Positions 12,622-22,600 of a stretch of 64,000 nucleotides of DNA are shown piece by piece. Origin of the DNA: a virus; IMG/VR virus record IMGVR_UViG_3300009509_000015, positions 1 through 64,000 of that record. The stretch is one strand, 5' to 3'. The notes under the pieces were generated by a model. That model was not told the origin of the DNA, ran no database searches, and saw nothing but the letters and a program-made list of their open reading frames with translations. A program made the translations under genes and the position numbers. Positions within the stretch are counted from its first letter, which is position 1, and each line of letters opens with the position of its first letter.

Positions 12622-13104
12622 ATGTCAACACGAAAGCTAACAACGTGGGAGATGGCAGAGTTTTACCCGATCTTTGGTAGTAATATAAAGTTTGGTGATA
12701 TAGTAGTACACGAAAGCAGCCCAATACCTAACCTAATTGACAGGATCGGTAGCTTTTTTACAGGAAAAGAACCCTATGCTAACAACGCAATTACTATAGG
12801 GAATAATGTTATGTTCCCAATGCCTATAGGCACAGACAAGGTATACTGGTTAATACATGAGGTAACACACGCTTGGCAGTATCAGCACATAGGGTGGAAG
12901 TACCTGTGGGATGCTGTCGTTGCACAATTTAGGGGCAAACCTTACGATTACGGTGGGGAAGATGGCTTGAATAGCCATACTAGTATATACGAATTTAATC
13001 CAGAACAGCAAGCGCAGATCGTACAAGACTATTATATACGAGTAGAGAACGGTGTGAACGCTGATGCCTGGAAACCATACATTGAGGAGATAAAAAATGG
13101 GTAG
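12622..13104 (+). CDS. HExxH metallopeptidase-like protein
   Basis: A 160-residue protein. Residues about 73-87 read WLIHEVTHAWQYQHI, a zincin HExxH with an aromatic-rich flank, as in DUF4157-like peptidase domains. No signal peptide. A downstream Glu that could complete the zinc site occurs in FNPEQQAQ, but the third ligand is not certain. GGAGG precedes the ATG; it overlaps the next gene by 8 bases. Substrate unknown. Confidence 0.6.
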   Translation: MSTRKLTTWEMAEFYPIFGSNIKFGDIVVHESSPIPNLIDRIGSFFTGKEPYANNAITIGNNVMFPMPIGTDKVYWLIHEVTHAWQYQHIGWKYLWDAVVAQFRGKPYDYGGEDGLNSHTSIYEFNPEQQAQIVQDYYIRVENGVNADAWKPYIEEIKNG

Positions 13105-14107
13105 TAGCTTAGTAGATGAGGGATCAGTTATTAGAAAGTTTAAATACTTTCTTGTTGTTGAAGCACCTAATGAGCTTGACGAACATGGAAACCCTAGGAA
13201 AACATGGCAAGTAGTAAGCACTACTAGGGCAATAGTATCTGGAGAAAATGTAACACAAATTCTTAACGACTTTTGTATACGTTATGAGATTACCCCTCCT
13301 ATTTTACCATTAAGCTTAACGTTTATTGGAGAAGAGCTTATAGACTTATCTGAAAAGCAAACTCTCCTGCTTTATCAAATGGGTAAAGTAGGTAGTGTAT
13401 CAATAAGATCGGCTCTTGAAAAGCTGGAATGGTTAGAAACAAGGCATATGCACTACCTAGTTAACGAGGGAGAGTACGGTACACGCTACGATCCTGTATG
13501 GTTACGTAGATTGGAGACAGAAGATACTATATGGAAAGTAATCACGTTGGTTAGAAACCCAATAGATCGCTGCGTATCTGGTTTCTTCTGGAGTATGATA
13601 GGAAAAGAAGAACCATTCCATGAGGGTATGTTGGACATGTTTGTGAATGAGTATAATCACAACTGGACTGTAGACTGGATGGAGAATGAGCTTAATAAAG
13701 CACTCAACACTAACATTTATAATTATCCGTTTAATAAAAATCGTGGCTACTCCCTATACCATAGGACTGCTGACAATGTAAGACCATACTTTCATTTGCT
13801 AGTTATCAGAACAGAGGATATGAGTCAAGTAGCTAGAACTGCTATAGCAGAACTACTACCAGAAGCTGATGTTGGAAATATTAACACGCTAAACTCCTCT
13901 ATAAAAAGAAAGCCGATAGCAAATGCGTACAGCCAATTCAAAGCTCAGGCAGTATTACCAGATGACTATGTTGACTGGATACTTAACACAAGATATGCCA
14001 AGCATTTTTATTCTGATGAGGAGCTTGCGGTTTCTAGGGCTATGTGGACACTACCAGCAGAAGAAAGGCTATCTTTCTTAAAGGATATGATAGAAAAAAA
14101 TAAATAA
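13097..14107 (+). CDS. sulfotransferase-like protein 3 with extra N-terminal domain
   Basis: A 336-residue protein. The first 90 residues are an extra domain of unknown type (contains KTWQVVSTTRAIVSGEN). From about residue 91 it follows the two paralogues at 7823 and 8485: YQMGKVGSVSIRSAL, then LVRNPIDRCVSGFF, where the common Asp is Asn. PAPS-dependent sulfate transfer is inferred. GGAG lies upstream. It is followed by tRNA-Glu. Confidence 0.68.
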   Translation: MGSSLVDEGSVIRKFKYFLVVEAPNELDEHGNPRKTWQVVSTTRAIVSGENVTQILNDFCIRYEITPPILPLSLTFIGEELIDLSEKQTLLLYQMGKVGSVSIRSALEKLEWLETRHMHYLVNEGEYGTRYDPVWLRRLETEDTIWKVITLVRNPIDRCVSGFFWSMIGKEEPFHEGMLDMFVNEYNHNWTVDWMENELNKALNTNIYNYPFNKNRGYSLYHRTADNVRPYFHLLVIRTEDMSQVARTAIAELLPEADVGNINTLNSSIKRKPIANAYSQFKAQAVLPDDYVDWILNTRYAKHFYSDEELAVSRAMWTLPAEERLSFLKDMIEKNK

Positions 14108-14114
14108 GTAATTA

Positions 14115-14187
14115 GGCCCTGTCAGCTAAAGGTTAGGCTAGTGGGTTTTCACCCCACCAATGTACGGTTCAAGTCCGACCAGGGTCA
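14115..14187 (+). tRNA. tRNA-Glu (TTC)
   Basis: Acceptor GGCCCTG/CAGGGTC, anticodon stem GTGGG/CCCAC, loop TTTTCAC. The T stem has two outer mismatches. Discriminator A. Confidence 0.85.
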
Positions 14188-14202
14188 CTACGGGAGGTGT
14201 CC

Positions 14203-14439
14203 ATGATACAAGATGCTTATAATAATATAGCTGGCTTCTTGGATAAGACTAGGAAGCCGATTGTAGAGAGCACATTCAAAACAAAACTGTTTAAAGCTTA
14301 CGGTATATCTGATCACCCTAAAGCAGAAGAGGCATACAGAATTTCAGTAGAGCTTGCAGGAAAAGAAAATTACTATGACATACTTAATGTGCTACATATA
14401 ATCTATCCACTATTATGTGAAAGGAATGGTAATGGCTAA
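14203..14439 (+). CDS. hypothetical protein
   Basis: A 78-residue, probably helical protein. ATG 14203 follows GGGAGG. No motif recognised. It overlaps the next gene. Confidence 0.55.
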   Translation: MIQDAYNNIAGFLDKTRKPIVESTFKTKLFKAYGISDHPKAEEAYRISVELAGKENYYDILNVLHIIYPLLCERNGNG

Positions 14440-14704
14440 ACAACAAAACGCTTATGTAAGACCAGTAAGACAAGAAAAGTTTCAACTACCTGAGTATATA
14501 AAACCCATTAATTCTATTATTAAAGAAGCCAAAGTAGGAAGTGAAGTTAACCTAACTGTAAGAATTATGAGAGATGATAATAAAGGCTGGACAACTACAG
14601 AAGTTAGTGGTATAATTAGTGAAGTTGCACCAAACGCATTAATGCTACATGGAAAGTCAGTAGGAGTACCCTACTATACAGTACACGACTGGGAGATTCT
14701 ATGA
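14432..14704 (+). CDS. hypothetical protein
   Basis: A 90-residue protein, basic at the N-terminus and beta-rich afterwards (GSEVNLTVRIMRDD). ATG 14432 follows AAGGA. Its stop overlaps the dUTPase start by four bases (ATGA). Function unknown. Confidence 0.55.
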   Translation: MAKQQNAYVRPVRQEKFQLPEYIKPINSIIKEAKVGSEVNLTVRIMRDDNKGWTTTEVSGIISEVAPNALMLHGKSVGVPYYTVHDWEIL

Positions 14705-15141
14705 TAATTTTTACTATACTAGATAAGGATGCTACTGCACCCACCAGAAAATTTTCTGATGACGCTGGTATTGACATTTATTCTTTATATGACATTAGGT
14801 TGTTAGCTAGATCATATCACATAGCACATACTGGGATAGGTATAAAAGTTCCGAAAGGTTATGTTGGTCTGATGAAACCCAAAAGCAGGGATAGGTGGTT
14901 GGTAGGATCAGGTGTAATAGATACCTCCTACGTTGGTGAGCTTCTTATCGAGTTAGTTAATCCTTATGATCGTGTGTTTACTATACCAAAAGAGTACCCA
15001 ATAGCACAGATGCTTATACTATCAGGACTAATGGAGCCTTTACAAGAAATATCAATAGTGGAATGGGAAAAAATTAAAACGGACAGAGGTGCTACTGGAG
15101 GAATTGTAGGTAATAGTAAGGCTGTGTCAGCTAACGGTTAG
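14701..15141 (+). CDS. dut: dUTP diphosphatase (trimeric type)
   Basis: A 146-residue protein with the trimeric dUTPase motifs in order: DDAGIDIYS (about 20-28), PKSRDR (about 60), GVIDTSYVGEL (about 71-81), a KEYPIAQMLI segment (about 99) and DRGATGGIVGNS near the C-terminus. Motif 2 and the last motif diverge from the usual RSS and GFGSTG forms. It converts dUTP to dUMP, keeping uracil out of phage DNA. Its last 22 bases lie inside tRNA-Glu(CTC), which encodes the terminal residues. Confidence 0.88.
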   Translation: MIIFTILDKDATAPTRKFSDDAGIDIYSLYDIRLLARSYHIAHTGIGIKVPKGYVGLMKPKSRDRWLVGSGVIDTSYVGELLIELVNPYDRVFTIPKEYPIAQMLILSGLMEPLQEISIVEWEKIKTDRGATGGIVGNSKAVSANG

Positions 15142-15191
15142 GCTATATCCCTCTCAAGGATACAATGGGGGTTCGATTCCCCCCACAGTCA
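15120..15191 (+). tRNA. tRNA-Glu (CTC)
   Basis: Acceptor GGCTGTG/CACAGTC, anticodon stem TATCC/GGATA, loop CTCTCAA, discriminator A. Its first 22 nt overlap the dUTPase gene. Confidence 0.9.
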
Positions 15192-15194
15192 TAG

Positions 15195-15266
15195 GCGTTC
15201 ATAGTTTAATAGGTAAAACTTTAGTTTGCCATACTAACATTACGAGTTCGAGTCTCGTTGAACGCT
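15195..15266 (+). tRNA. tRNA-Gly (GCC)
   Basis: Acceptor GCGTTCA/TGAACGC, anticodon stem TTAGT/ACTAA, loop TTGCCAT, discriminator T as usual for Gly. Confidence 0.9.
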
Positions 15267-15277
15267 CAGGAGATAAG

Positions 15278-15565
15278 ATGGAAAAAATTCTTTCAGTAGA
15301 TACTAGAGCACTTGACATAATTCTTAATCAGGCTCACTGGCCTTACAGTGTACTGGAAACTAGACGACCATATTTAGTGTATGTTACTAATATAGGCTAT
15401 CAACCAGATACTAAGATGTTATTCAAAGCTGTCAAGGAAGATGGTGGTGTAAGCTATATAGAAGATCAAGAATTAAATACAGCACCAGTGCTAGGTATCA
15501 TGGAATCGGAAGATGAAGTACCAGCTACCATTTCGTGGCTAGCATTATTTCAACGGGAAGGATGA
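15278..15565 (+). CDS. hypothetical protein
   Basis: A 95-residue protein with AGGAG before the ATG. Probably an alpha/beta fold; no motif recognised. Its TGA stop is positions 8-10 of tRNA-Ser(TGA), overlapping that tRNA by 10 nt. Confidence 0.6.
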   Translation: MEKILSVDTRALDIILNQAHWPYSVLETRRPYLVYVTNIGYQPDTKMLFKAVKEDGGVSYIEDQELNTAPVLGIMESEDEVPATISWLALFQREG

Positions 15566-15642
15566 CCGAATGGTAAGGTAACTGTCTTGAAAACAGATGT
15601 TATCCTTAACAGGATATGGGGGTTCGACTCCCTCTCCTTCCG
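15556..15642 (+). tRNA. tRNA-Ser (TGA)
   Basis: Class II. Acceptor GGAAGGA/TCCTTCC, anticodon stem CTGT/ACAG, loop CTTGAAA, long variable arm TATCCT/AGGATA, discriminator G. Confidence 0.92.
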
Positions 15643-15647
15643 CTAAT

Positions 15648-15719
15648 CGTGGGGAAGTTTAACGGTAGAACACCTAGCTGATAACTAGGAGGAACAGGGT
15701 TCGACTCCCTGACCCACGA
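15648..15719 (+). tRNA. tRNA-Ile (GAT)
   Basis: Acceptor CGTGGGG/ACCCACG with a mismatch at 7:66, anticodon stem CCTAG/CTAGG, loop CTGATAA, discriminator A. Confidence 0.87.
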
Positions 15720-15735
15720 CCTTTAGGAGGTAGAT

Positions 15736-16245
15736 ATGGCACATACACCAGATATATTAAACTCTTTAGCAGGCACACACCCACCTAAACCAGTAGCTAA
15801 AAAACTAGACCTGACAGTTAATGGTAGTGGTACACCAGTTAATGTTGCTGTGTCAGTAGATGACTTTACATACATTGTTAGATTGATTTGGAAATTTGAA
15901 TTTGCTGATCTATCAGTTGAGTGGACTAACTTTGGTGCTGGAAACGCATTAGCAAACGGTATAAATATATACTATCATGATGCAAATATTTTTCCAGCAG
16001 CCATTAAATCAAACTCAGACTTCTTTGATTATGGTTATGATGTTAATCTACAATCAGATGGAGCAGCAACACCTGGGAATGTGCTGTCATCACGTTGGTC
16101 ATTTAATAAATGGGTTCCTAACGGTCTTGGTATGTGGAACGCAGAGGCATTTGCAGTACGGGTTAGTGATGACCTACGAACAGCGACACGCACAGATATT
16201 ACCAGCCTGTTCTGTATAGTAGAAGGTTGGAAAGCACATGAGTAA
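15736..16245 (+). CDS. hypothetical protein, possibly virion-associated
   Basis: A 169-residue soluble, beta-rich protein with AGGAGG before the ATG. The composition (Asn, Ser, aromatic, many hydrophobic strands) is like small phage structural proteins, and fibre genes follow after two tRNAs. No named domain. The TAA stop is immediately followed by tRNA-Lys. Confidence 0.5.
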   Translation: MAHTPDILNSLAGTHPPKPVAKKLDLTVNGSGTPVNVAVSVDDFTYIVRLIWKFEFADLSVEWTNFGAGNALANGINIYYHDANIFPAAIKSNSDFFDYGYDVNLQSDGAATPGNVLSSRWSFNKWVPNGLGMWNAEAFAVRVSDDLRTATRTDITSLFCIVEGWKAHE

Positions 16246-16316
16246 GCCCTCTAAGCATTAAGGTGATGCAGTGGTCTTTTAAACCACAGAAGGAGGTTCG
16301 ATACCTCCAGGGGGTA
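16246..16316 (+). tRNA. tRNA-Lys (TTT)
   Basis: Acceptor GCCCTCT/AGGGGGT, D arm GCAT/ATGC, anticodon stem GTGGT/ACCAC, loop CTTTTAA, discriminator A. Confidence 0.9.
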
Positions 16317-16319
16317 CTA

Positions 16320-16391
16320 GGACACGTGGCTCTAAGGCAGAGCAGCAAGCTCATAACTTGCAGGGAGTTGGTTCGATTCCAACCGTGTCCA
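16320..16391 (+). tRNA. tRNA-Met (CAT), elongator type
   Basis: Acceptor GGACACG/CGTGTCC fully paired, anticodon stem GCAAG/CTTGC, loop CTCATAA, discriminator A. Confidence 0.9.
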
Positions 16392-16419
16392 CTGTGCGAT
16401 AAACACCGAGCTTTGTCCA

Positions 16420-16460
16420 GTAAAATCCCTCCAGAAATGGGGGGATTTTACATTTATTTT
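16420..16460 (+). terminator. Rho-independent terminator ending the main tRNA locus
   Basis: A 13-bp hairpin (16420-16432 with 16439-16451, loop AGAAAT) followed by ATTTATTTT. Confidence 0.85.
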
Positions 16461-16515
16461 AGTCTTTCGATTGTAGAACTTAGATTACTAGTAATTTACT
16501 ATCGGAGGATTTACT

Positions 16516-16890
16516 ATGAGTATCTCAAACTTTCTTGAAAACGAACTGCTAGACACTGCTTTAGCAACAGGCGCATACAGCACAGCAAACGTGTATGTAT
16601 CTGTCCACACTGCTGACCCTGGAGAAACAGGAGCTAGTGAGGTAACTGGTGGTGGCTATGGTCGTCAAGGCCCTACTACCTTCTCTGCTGCTGCTTCTGG
16701 CACAACTTCCAACACAGCACAGATCGACTTCACAAACATGCCTGCTGTAACTGCCACACACATTGGTTTGTGGGATGCTGCAACTGCTGGTAACTTCTTG
16801 TGGGGTGGTGCTCTAACTTCTAGCAAGACGCTAAATGGTGGAGACACTTTCCGCATTGCTGCTACAGATTTGGACGTTTCTCTAGACTAA
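16516..16890 (+). CDS. phage structural protein (tail or fibre associated)
   Basis: A 124-residue protein with a pattern common in phage tail regions: SISNFLENELLDTAL at the N-terminus, YVSVHTADPGETGASEV, Gly-rich GGGYGRQG, and the THIGLWDAATAGNFLWGG segment. This family is usually annotated as a tail or virion protein of unknown position. GGAGG precedes the ATG. It heads the fibre gene block after the terminator at 16420. Confidence 0.7.
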   Translation: MSISNFLENELLDTALATGAYSTANVYVSVHTADPGETGASEVTGGGYGRQGPTTFSAAASGTTSNTAQIDFTNMPAVTATHIGLWDAATAGNFLWGGALTSSKTLNGGDTFRIAATDLDVSLD

Positions 16891-16919
16891 TAAAATATTG
16901 GAAAAATATCTATGCACTT

Positions 16920-16953
16920 ATAAGCAGCATATGTGTTCTACTATGCTGCTTAT
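16920..16953 (+). other. 12-bp perfect hairpin between structural genes
   Basis: ATAAGCAGCATA pairs with TATGCTGCTTAT around a 10-nt loop. No T tract follows, so it is more likely an mRNA-stabilising or attenuating hairpin than a full terminator. Confidence 0.6.
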
Positions 16954-16979
16954 TGTGGTTAGATTAGCGGTGGTGAGAA

Positions 16980-19673
16980 ATGACCTTAGCGCAACCCTAT
17001 TGGCGGTTTAGAAATGATAATTATGGCTTAAACGTAGATAACGGGTGGTTAGCAGCCATAAATACTGCCCCAAGTTCACTAGATATGGGGCAGCAATTTC
17101 GTTTGCGAATAGAAGTTGCAGAAACTGCTGGTACTTCTACCACAGATGGCTTTAAACTACAAGTAAAAGTAAATGCAGGCTCGTGGAATGACTGTGGTAC
17201 ACAGTCTAATGGTAGTAATACTGCTGTAATTGTTACTAACTCATATCAATACGCTGATCAAGATGCAACAACTAACTTATTATCTGGTTCTTCAGAAACA
17301 TTTGAAGCTGGTGAAGGTTTATACGACGATAACCTTACAGCCTCACACACCCTACAAAACGAGCATACTGAATTTGAGTGGGCGCTATTAACCCTAAAGA
17401 ACTATTATGACTTCGCTGTTTTAGCAGACGGAGACACAATATATTTAAGAGTTGTTAGGGATGATGGTACTGCTCTTGATAGCTACCAAGATATTTCATA
17501 TACAGTTAATGAGCCTGCTGGTTTTATTGGTGGTACATTTGTAGAAAGCGCACATTCATTAGGCCCAATTCAAGACAGCAACGGAAACCTATACTTTTTT
17601 GGTGAGCACAACTCACAGAACAACCCAACAAATAACAACGAACCATGTATGTGGAAGTCTACTGATGATGGTGTAACTTGGGATGAAGTAGACGGTACTA
17701 ACAGACCTGTAGGTTCTGACTTTGAATCTGCTGACATGCAAGTTATCAACGATATTATTTATATAGCACAGCATAGAGGTAGTGCTGGTATCAGGCTACA
17801 TGTTTTCAACATGAGTGCTGCTTCTAGTAACCAAGATACATGGACAACAACAGACGAAGTAGTAGATAGTTCAACTCCAGAAGCAGACCAAGCAGTAGCA
17901 TTAGCCGTTCTTTCTGATGGAGATATGTGGTGCTTTTACAGAACTACAGTAAGCAGTTACGAAAGCATAGTTTATAAACGTCGCACATCTGGATCATGGG
18001 GATCGAGAAACACACTAGACACACAGGCAACTACGAACTTTACCTGGGTAGCTTGTGTTGTTGGCGAGAGCAACCTTACACACGTTTTCTACCAAGAAAT
18101 CACTAACGGTACTGGTAATATCTGGCATAGATCATTGTCAAGTGGTGGCACATTATCTGGTAGGGAAAGCATTTCTACTGCATCTGGCACAAACAACAAC
18201 AACTCAAAAGGTATTGCCAAACCTTTATATTGGGATGACGCTGGTGATGAAATTATTTTTGTTGTTTACCGTGAAAGTGATAACGATGCGTGGTCACGTA
18301 CCATTACAAACGACGGTACTCCAAGCTCAGCTACAGGCCCAATAAACACCTATTCTATGGATCGTTCTTTAGGTGGTAGCGCCCAAGCAGCCATGCAATT
18401 AGTAGGTGATGGTACTGGAAATGCTTGGTTAATTTATCTAGACAATGTTAACCAACACCCGTACTTACTTGAGTATGTTTATGGTACTGGTTGGGGAAGT
18501 GAGATAACACTAAGCAGTACATTAACAGCAAACTTTCAACAAATTGGTCATTACACTATTTCAAATGGAGATGAGGTCGTTGGTTATGTACTAGAAACTC
18601 ACCCATATTGGGATACAGCAGGTGCTTATGGTGACGATGGCTTGATGTGGTACTACAGCTATGTCTTAGTGCCTGGAGGAATAGCTTCGTTATCTGGTAC
18701 AGGATCATTAAGTGCAATTGGATCAGTTATTGCTGGTTTTGCTACAGTTACTGGAGCAGCAGCCTTAACAGGTACAGGTACATTAAGCGCAACAGGACTG
18801 CAAATACAGCCTAGACAACCAGTATTACTAGATACAGTTACTAGTGAGGCTAATGGAGTCTCACTAACAAGTGCCACAATAACACCACAACCAAACTCTT
18901 TATTAATAGTAGTAGTTACTAATGCACATGGAAGCTCTCCAATAGGGTGGTCTACGTGTTCCGACACTCTTACAGGAACAGGCTCGTGGACTAGAAATGC
19001 TGATATAGATGATAATCAGTCAAACAACTATGGTATAGCTGTTTGGACAGCGCAATGTGGAGCAACCCCAGGTAGTGGAACAGTAACACCAACATGGACT
19101 AATAGCACATCCAACAGAAAAGTAATGTTTGTATTTGAAGTACCTTTTGGTTTTGATACAACTACACCAATAAGACAAACAAAAACTGGATCAAATGCTA
19201 CAGCAACACCATCATTAACATTTGATAATACCCCTCTTGCTTCTTCAACGGTTTTTGGTGCTATAGGTTCTAAAAGTGATCCTGACTCAGTTATTACGCC
19301 AGGAACTGGCTTTACTGAAGTAGCTGAAGACGTTAGTGGTGTGTCTAGTCCGACAAATACAGGACAAGCAGAGTATGACTTAACACCTGTAGATGGGGTA
19401 GTAGATTGGTCTGGTGCTGGAACTCTTAATAATGTATTTTTAGCTATTGAAATACAAGAAGCTGCTGATGAAGTTGGGGCAGCAGCTTTAACTGGAACAG
19501 GTACATTGTCAGGAGCAGGAATTGGCATAGCACCAAGCGCCGTAGCTATGACAGGTACAGGTACGCTAAACGCAATTGGTAAACAACTATTATGGCCTTT
19601 CTCTGATGACTTCACAGGATCAAATGATGATCCTTGGGCAGCAGGAAAGTGGACAACGGGCGCAAGCCCATAA
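16980..19673 (+). CDS. tail fibre/spike-like protein with sialidase-like propeller repeats
   Basis: An 897-residue protein. Residues about 180-550 contain repeated BNR/Asp-box-like segments (MWKSTDDGVTWDEVDG and similar), suggesting a beta-propeller. SGTGSLSAIG-type repeats and another beta domain follow. The protein ends with a WPFSDDFTGS...W..GKWTTG segment that looks like the start of a concanavalin/LamG-like domain, the rest of which seems to lie in the next gene. Probably binds or trims surface glycans on the host; this is inference. Confidence 0.65.
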   Translation: MTLAQPYWRFRNDNYGLNVDNGWLAAINTAPSSLDMGQQFRLRIEVAETAGTSTTDGFKLQVKVNAGSWNDCGTQSNGSNTAVIVTNSYQYADQDATTNLLSGSSETFEAGEGLYDDNLTASHTLQNEHTEFEWALLTLKNYYDFAVLADGDTIYLRVVRDDGTALDSYQDISYTVNEPAGFIGGTFVESAHSLGPIQDSNGNLYFFGEHNSQNNPTNNNEPCMWKSTDDGVTWDEVDGTNRPVGSDFESADMQVINDIIYIAQHRGSAGIRLHVFNMSAASSNQDTWTTTDEVVDSSTPEADQAVALAVLSDGDMWCFYRTTVSSYESIVYKRRTSGSWGSRNTLDTQATTNFTWVACVVGESNLTHVFYQEITNGTGNIWHRSLSSGGTLSGRESISTASGTNNNNSKGIAKPLYWDDAGDEIIFVVYRESDNDAWSRTITNDGTPSSATGPINTYSMDRSLGGSAQAAMQLVGDGTGNAWLIYLDNVNQHPYLLEYVYGTGWGSEITLSSTLTANFQQIGHYTISNGDEVVGYVLETHPYWDTAGAYGDDGLMWYYSYVLVPGGIASLSGTGSLSAIGSVIAGFATVTGAAALTGTGTLSATGLQIQPRQPVLLDTVTSEANGVSLTSATITPQPNSLLIVVVTNAHGSSPIGWSTCSDTLTGTGSWTRNADIDDNQSNNYGIAVWTAQCGATPGSGTVTPTWTNSTSNRKVMFVFEVPFGFDTTTPIRQTKTGSNATATPSLTFDNTPLASSTVFGAIGSKSDPDSVITPGTGFTEVAEDVSGVSSPTNTGQAEYDLTPVDGVVDWSGAGTLNNVFLAIEIQEAADEVGAAALTGTGTLSGAGIGIAPSAVAMTGTGTLNAIGKQLLWPFSDDFTGSNDDPWAAGKWTTGASP

Positions 19674-22600
19674 GGTGATATATGACTTGGGCAGTAGATA
19701 CCTCAACTCAGGGTACATATGGAACTAGTAACCCTAATACACTAAGCCACACATGTTCAGCATCTACTAAGTTGCTGGTGCTGGCTATATTTGTCAATGG
19801 TACAACTGCCAGGACAGGAGGAGCACCAACCTACAATGGTACTCCTATGACTGATAGTGGTCAAGGTTTCGTTTTCTTATCTGGTGGTGAGGCTGGTGTT
19901 GAAGTATGGTATTTAATAGAACCTGATACTGGAAGTAGCTATACTGTTAGTGTTCCTAATACGGGGGCAGTAAACTGTGACTTATCTGTAACATCATTTG
20001 AAGCTACTAATAATGCTGCTTTTGATAACTCAAATAGTGCGTCTGCTGATTCAGGAACTTGGAGTGTATCAGTAACTGTTTCCAACAACAACTGTTTAAT
20101 GTTCGGTGCGGTTGGATCAGGCGAACGTGACACGCCTACTGCTGGAACAAACTATACTCTCATCCATACTTATGACGCAGGAAACCAAGTTTGGGGATCA
20201 GAGTATGACCTTGATGCGGGTAGTTCAGGGAGTATTACAGTAGATTTCACCCCTGCTCGTGCTGATGACTGGGGCTTAATCGGTATAGGCTTCTATGAAA
20301 CAACAACAGCTACTGTAACAGGTGCTGCTGCACTAACTGGTACTGGTTCTTTATCTGCTATTGGAAAAGGTATAGCAAGTTCTGCTGCTGCTCTATCAGG
20401 AACAGGAACAATTACTAATGTTCCAGCTTATGCTATTACTAGTTCTGCTGGAGCTTTATCTGGAACTGGTACGCTATCAGCAATAGGGTTCAGGTTAATT
20501 ACTGGTGTAGCTGCACTATCTGGTACAGGCACGCTATCAGCAATAGGTGCTAGAGTAGCATTGGGAGTAGCTGCATTATCTGGCACAGGTACATTATCTG
20601 CTGCTGGCTATATAGTATTTCCATCAGAAGTAACAATACAAAATAACCAAGGTAGACTATCATTTGCTGATAGTGCTCAAGCATATGCTAGAGCTATATC
20701 TACTATGGCAGATCAATCTAATGCAGAACTTACAGCTAAGTTTACTTTTGGTGATCTTGTTTCTGAAGGTTTACTAAGATTTCATCTACGTGGTTCAGGA
20801 GACTGGGCAGACTGGCAAACACCTACAACAGCCTACGAAGTAGAGATTGCCAACACTGGTGACTGGAAAGTTTATAGGATTCAAAGTGGTAGCCGTACAC
20901 AAATAGGCACTACACAAACTTGGACTTCCACAACAGAACAACACTCTATTAAATTTCAAGTAGTAGGAACAGATATACGTGCTAAAGTATGGCGCACAAT
21001 TGACTCAGAACCTGGGTGGCAGAAAGATATTGACGACTCTACCAGTGGATTTACTACAGCAGGTACATTACAGCTAGGCTATTTCCGTGTAGCTGGATCA
21101 CATTATGTTGATCTTGATGATGTTTCTGTGCAATCTCCAGAATCTGTAGAATTTGGTGTTGCTGCCCTAACGGGTACAGGTACTTTGTCTACATCTGGAC
21201 TAGGCATAGCTTATGGTACAGCAGCAATATCTGGAACAGGTACGCTAACAGCTAAGTATGCTCATATACCACTTACAGACTTAATATATTGGCTAGACTT
21301 TTCTGATCAGACTGCTATATGGAAAACTTCTACAGAACGTATAGGTGCAGATAATGACACAATCTATGAAATAAAAGACAAGTCTGGCAATAACTATGGT
21401 GCAACACAAGCAACAGAAGGACTAAGACCTACTTGGAAAACTAATATACAAAATGGCCTTGCAATGTCTTTGTGGAATCCAGCTACTACTACAAACATGC
21501 GTGGGCCTTATGGAGACATGAGTAGTGTTTTACCAACAAATACAGGTACAGCTTTTGTTGTACTCATCCAAGATGGAACAAATGCAAATAACACTGTTAT
21601 AAACACTACTATAGCCTCTGTTGCTGGTGATAACCAGATAACAATACACGCAACATACTCAAATAACCTGTACTTTGATATGGGTGATTATGCTGGTGGT
21701 GGACGAATTTACGGAGCACAACCATCTGGTTGGGATGACGTTGCACATATCTATTCTGCATATAGATCAGGGTCTAGTGGAGAAATATCTGTTGATGGTG
21801 CTCCTATAGTTTTAACAGTGGACACTTATACAGATGACTTTGAGCCTGGAAGAGATGTTGGATATTTGTATACGATAGGAGCAAACTTCCCAGGAAACCA
21901 AATCAACTTTAAAGGATATATTGGCGAAATAATCTTTTATAAAACAAAACTTTCTGCTGCTGAAATACTACAAGTACAGAGATACCTAACAGATAAGTGG
22001 AGTGTAACATTAATACAAACTAGCGCAGCTTCTTTATCAGGCACAGGAACTCTATCAGCAACAGGATCAGCTATAGTATCTGGTGCTGCAAGTTTGACAG
22101 GAACTGGAACATTAACAAGCTCAGGTACAGGAATTGCTTCCAGCGCAGCTACATTAACAGGTACTGGTACACTAACAGGCATACCACTTGTAATATCATT
22201 TGGTGTAACTTCATTAACAGGTACTGGTACGTTATCAGCAATTGGAACATTCTTTAGTGTACAGCAAACTTCTGCTGCTTTAACGGGTACTGGTACACTA
22301 AGCGCAATAGGTTATGCAATTGCATCAAGCGCTGGTACTATGTCTGGTACTGGAACACTAACAGGCGTACCATTTGTATTATCATTCGGTGTGTCTGCTC
22401 TAACAGGTACTGGAACATTATCAGCAATAGGTAGTGCTGCTGGTATAGAACAAAGTGCTGCTACACTTTCAGGAACAGGCACATTATCAGCAATTGGTGA
22501 AGCTACTGCTTTTGGTGTGACCGCATTATCTGGCACTGGCACGTTATCGTCAGCATCATATGCTATAACATCAAGTGCTGGAGCACTTTCAGGAACAGGC

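Noticed and set aside
16263-16538. Frame across tRNA-Lys, tRNA-Met and the terminator
   Set aside because: It covers two tRNAs and a terminator, and no start signal is seen.
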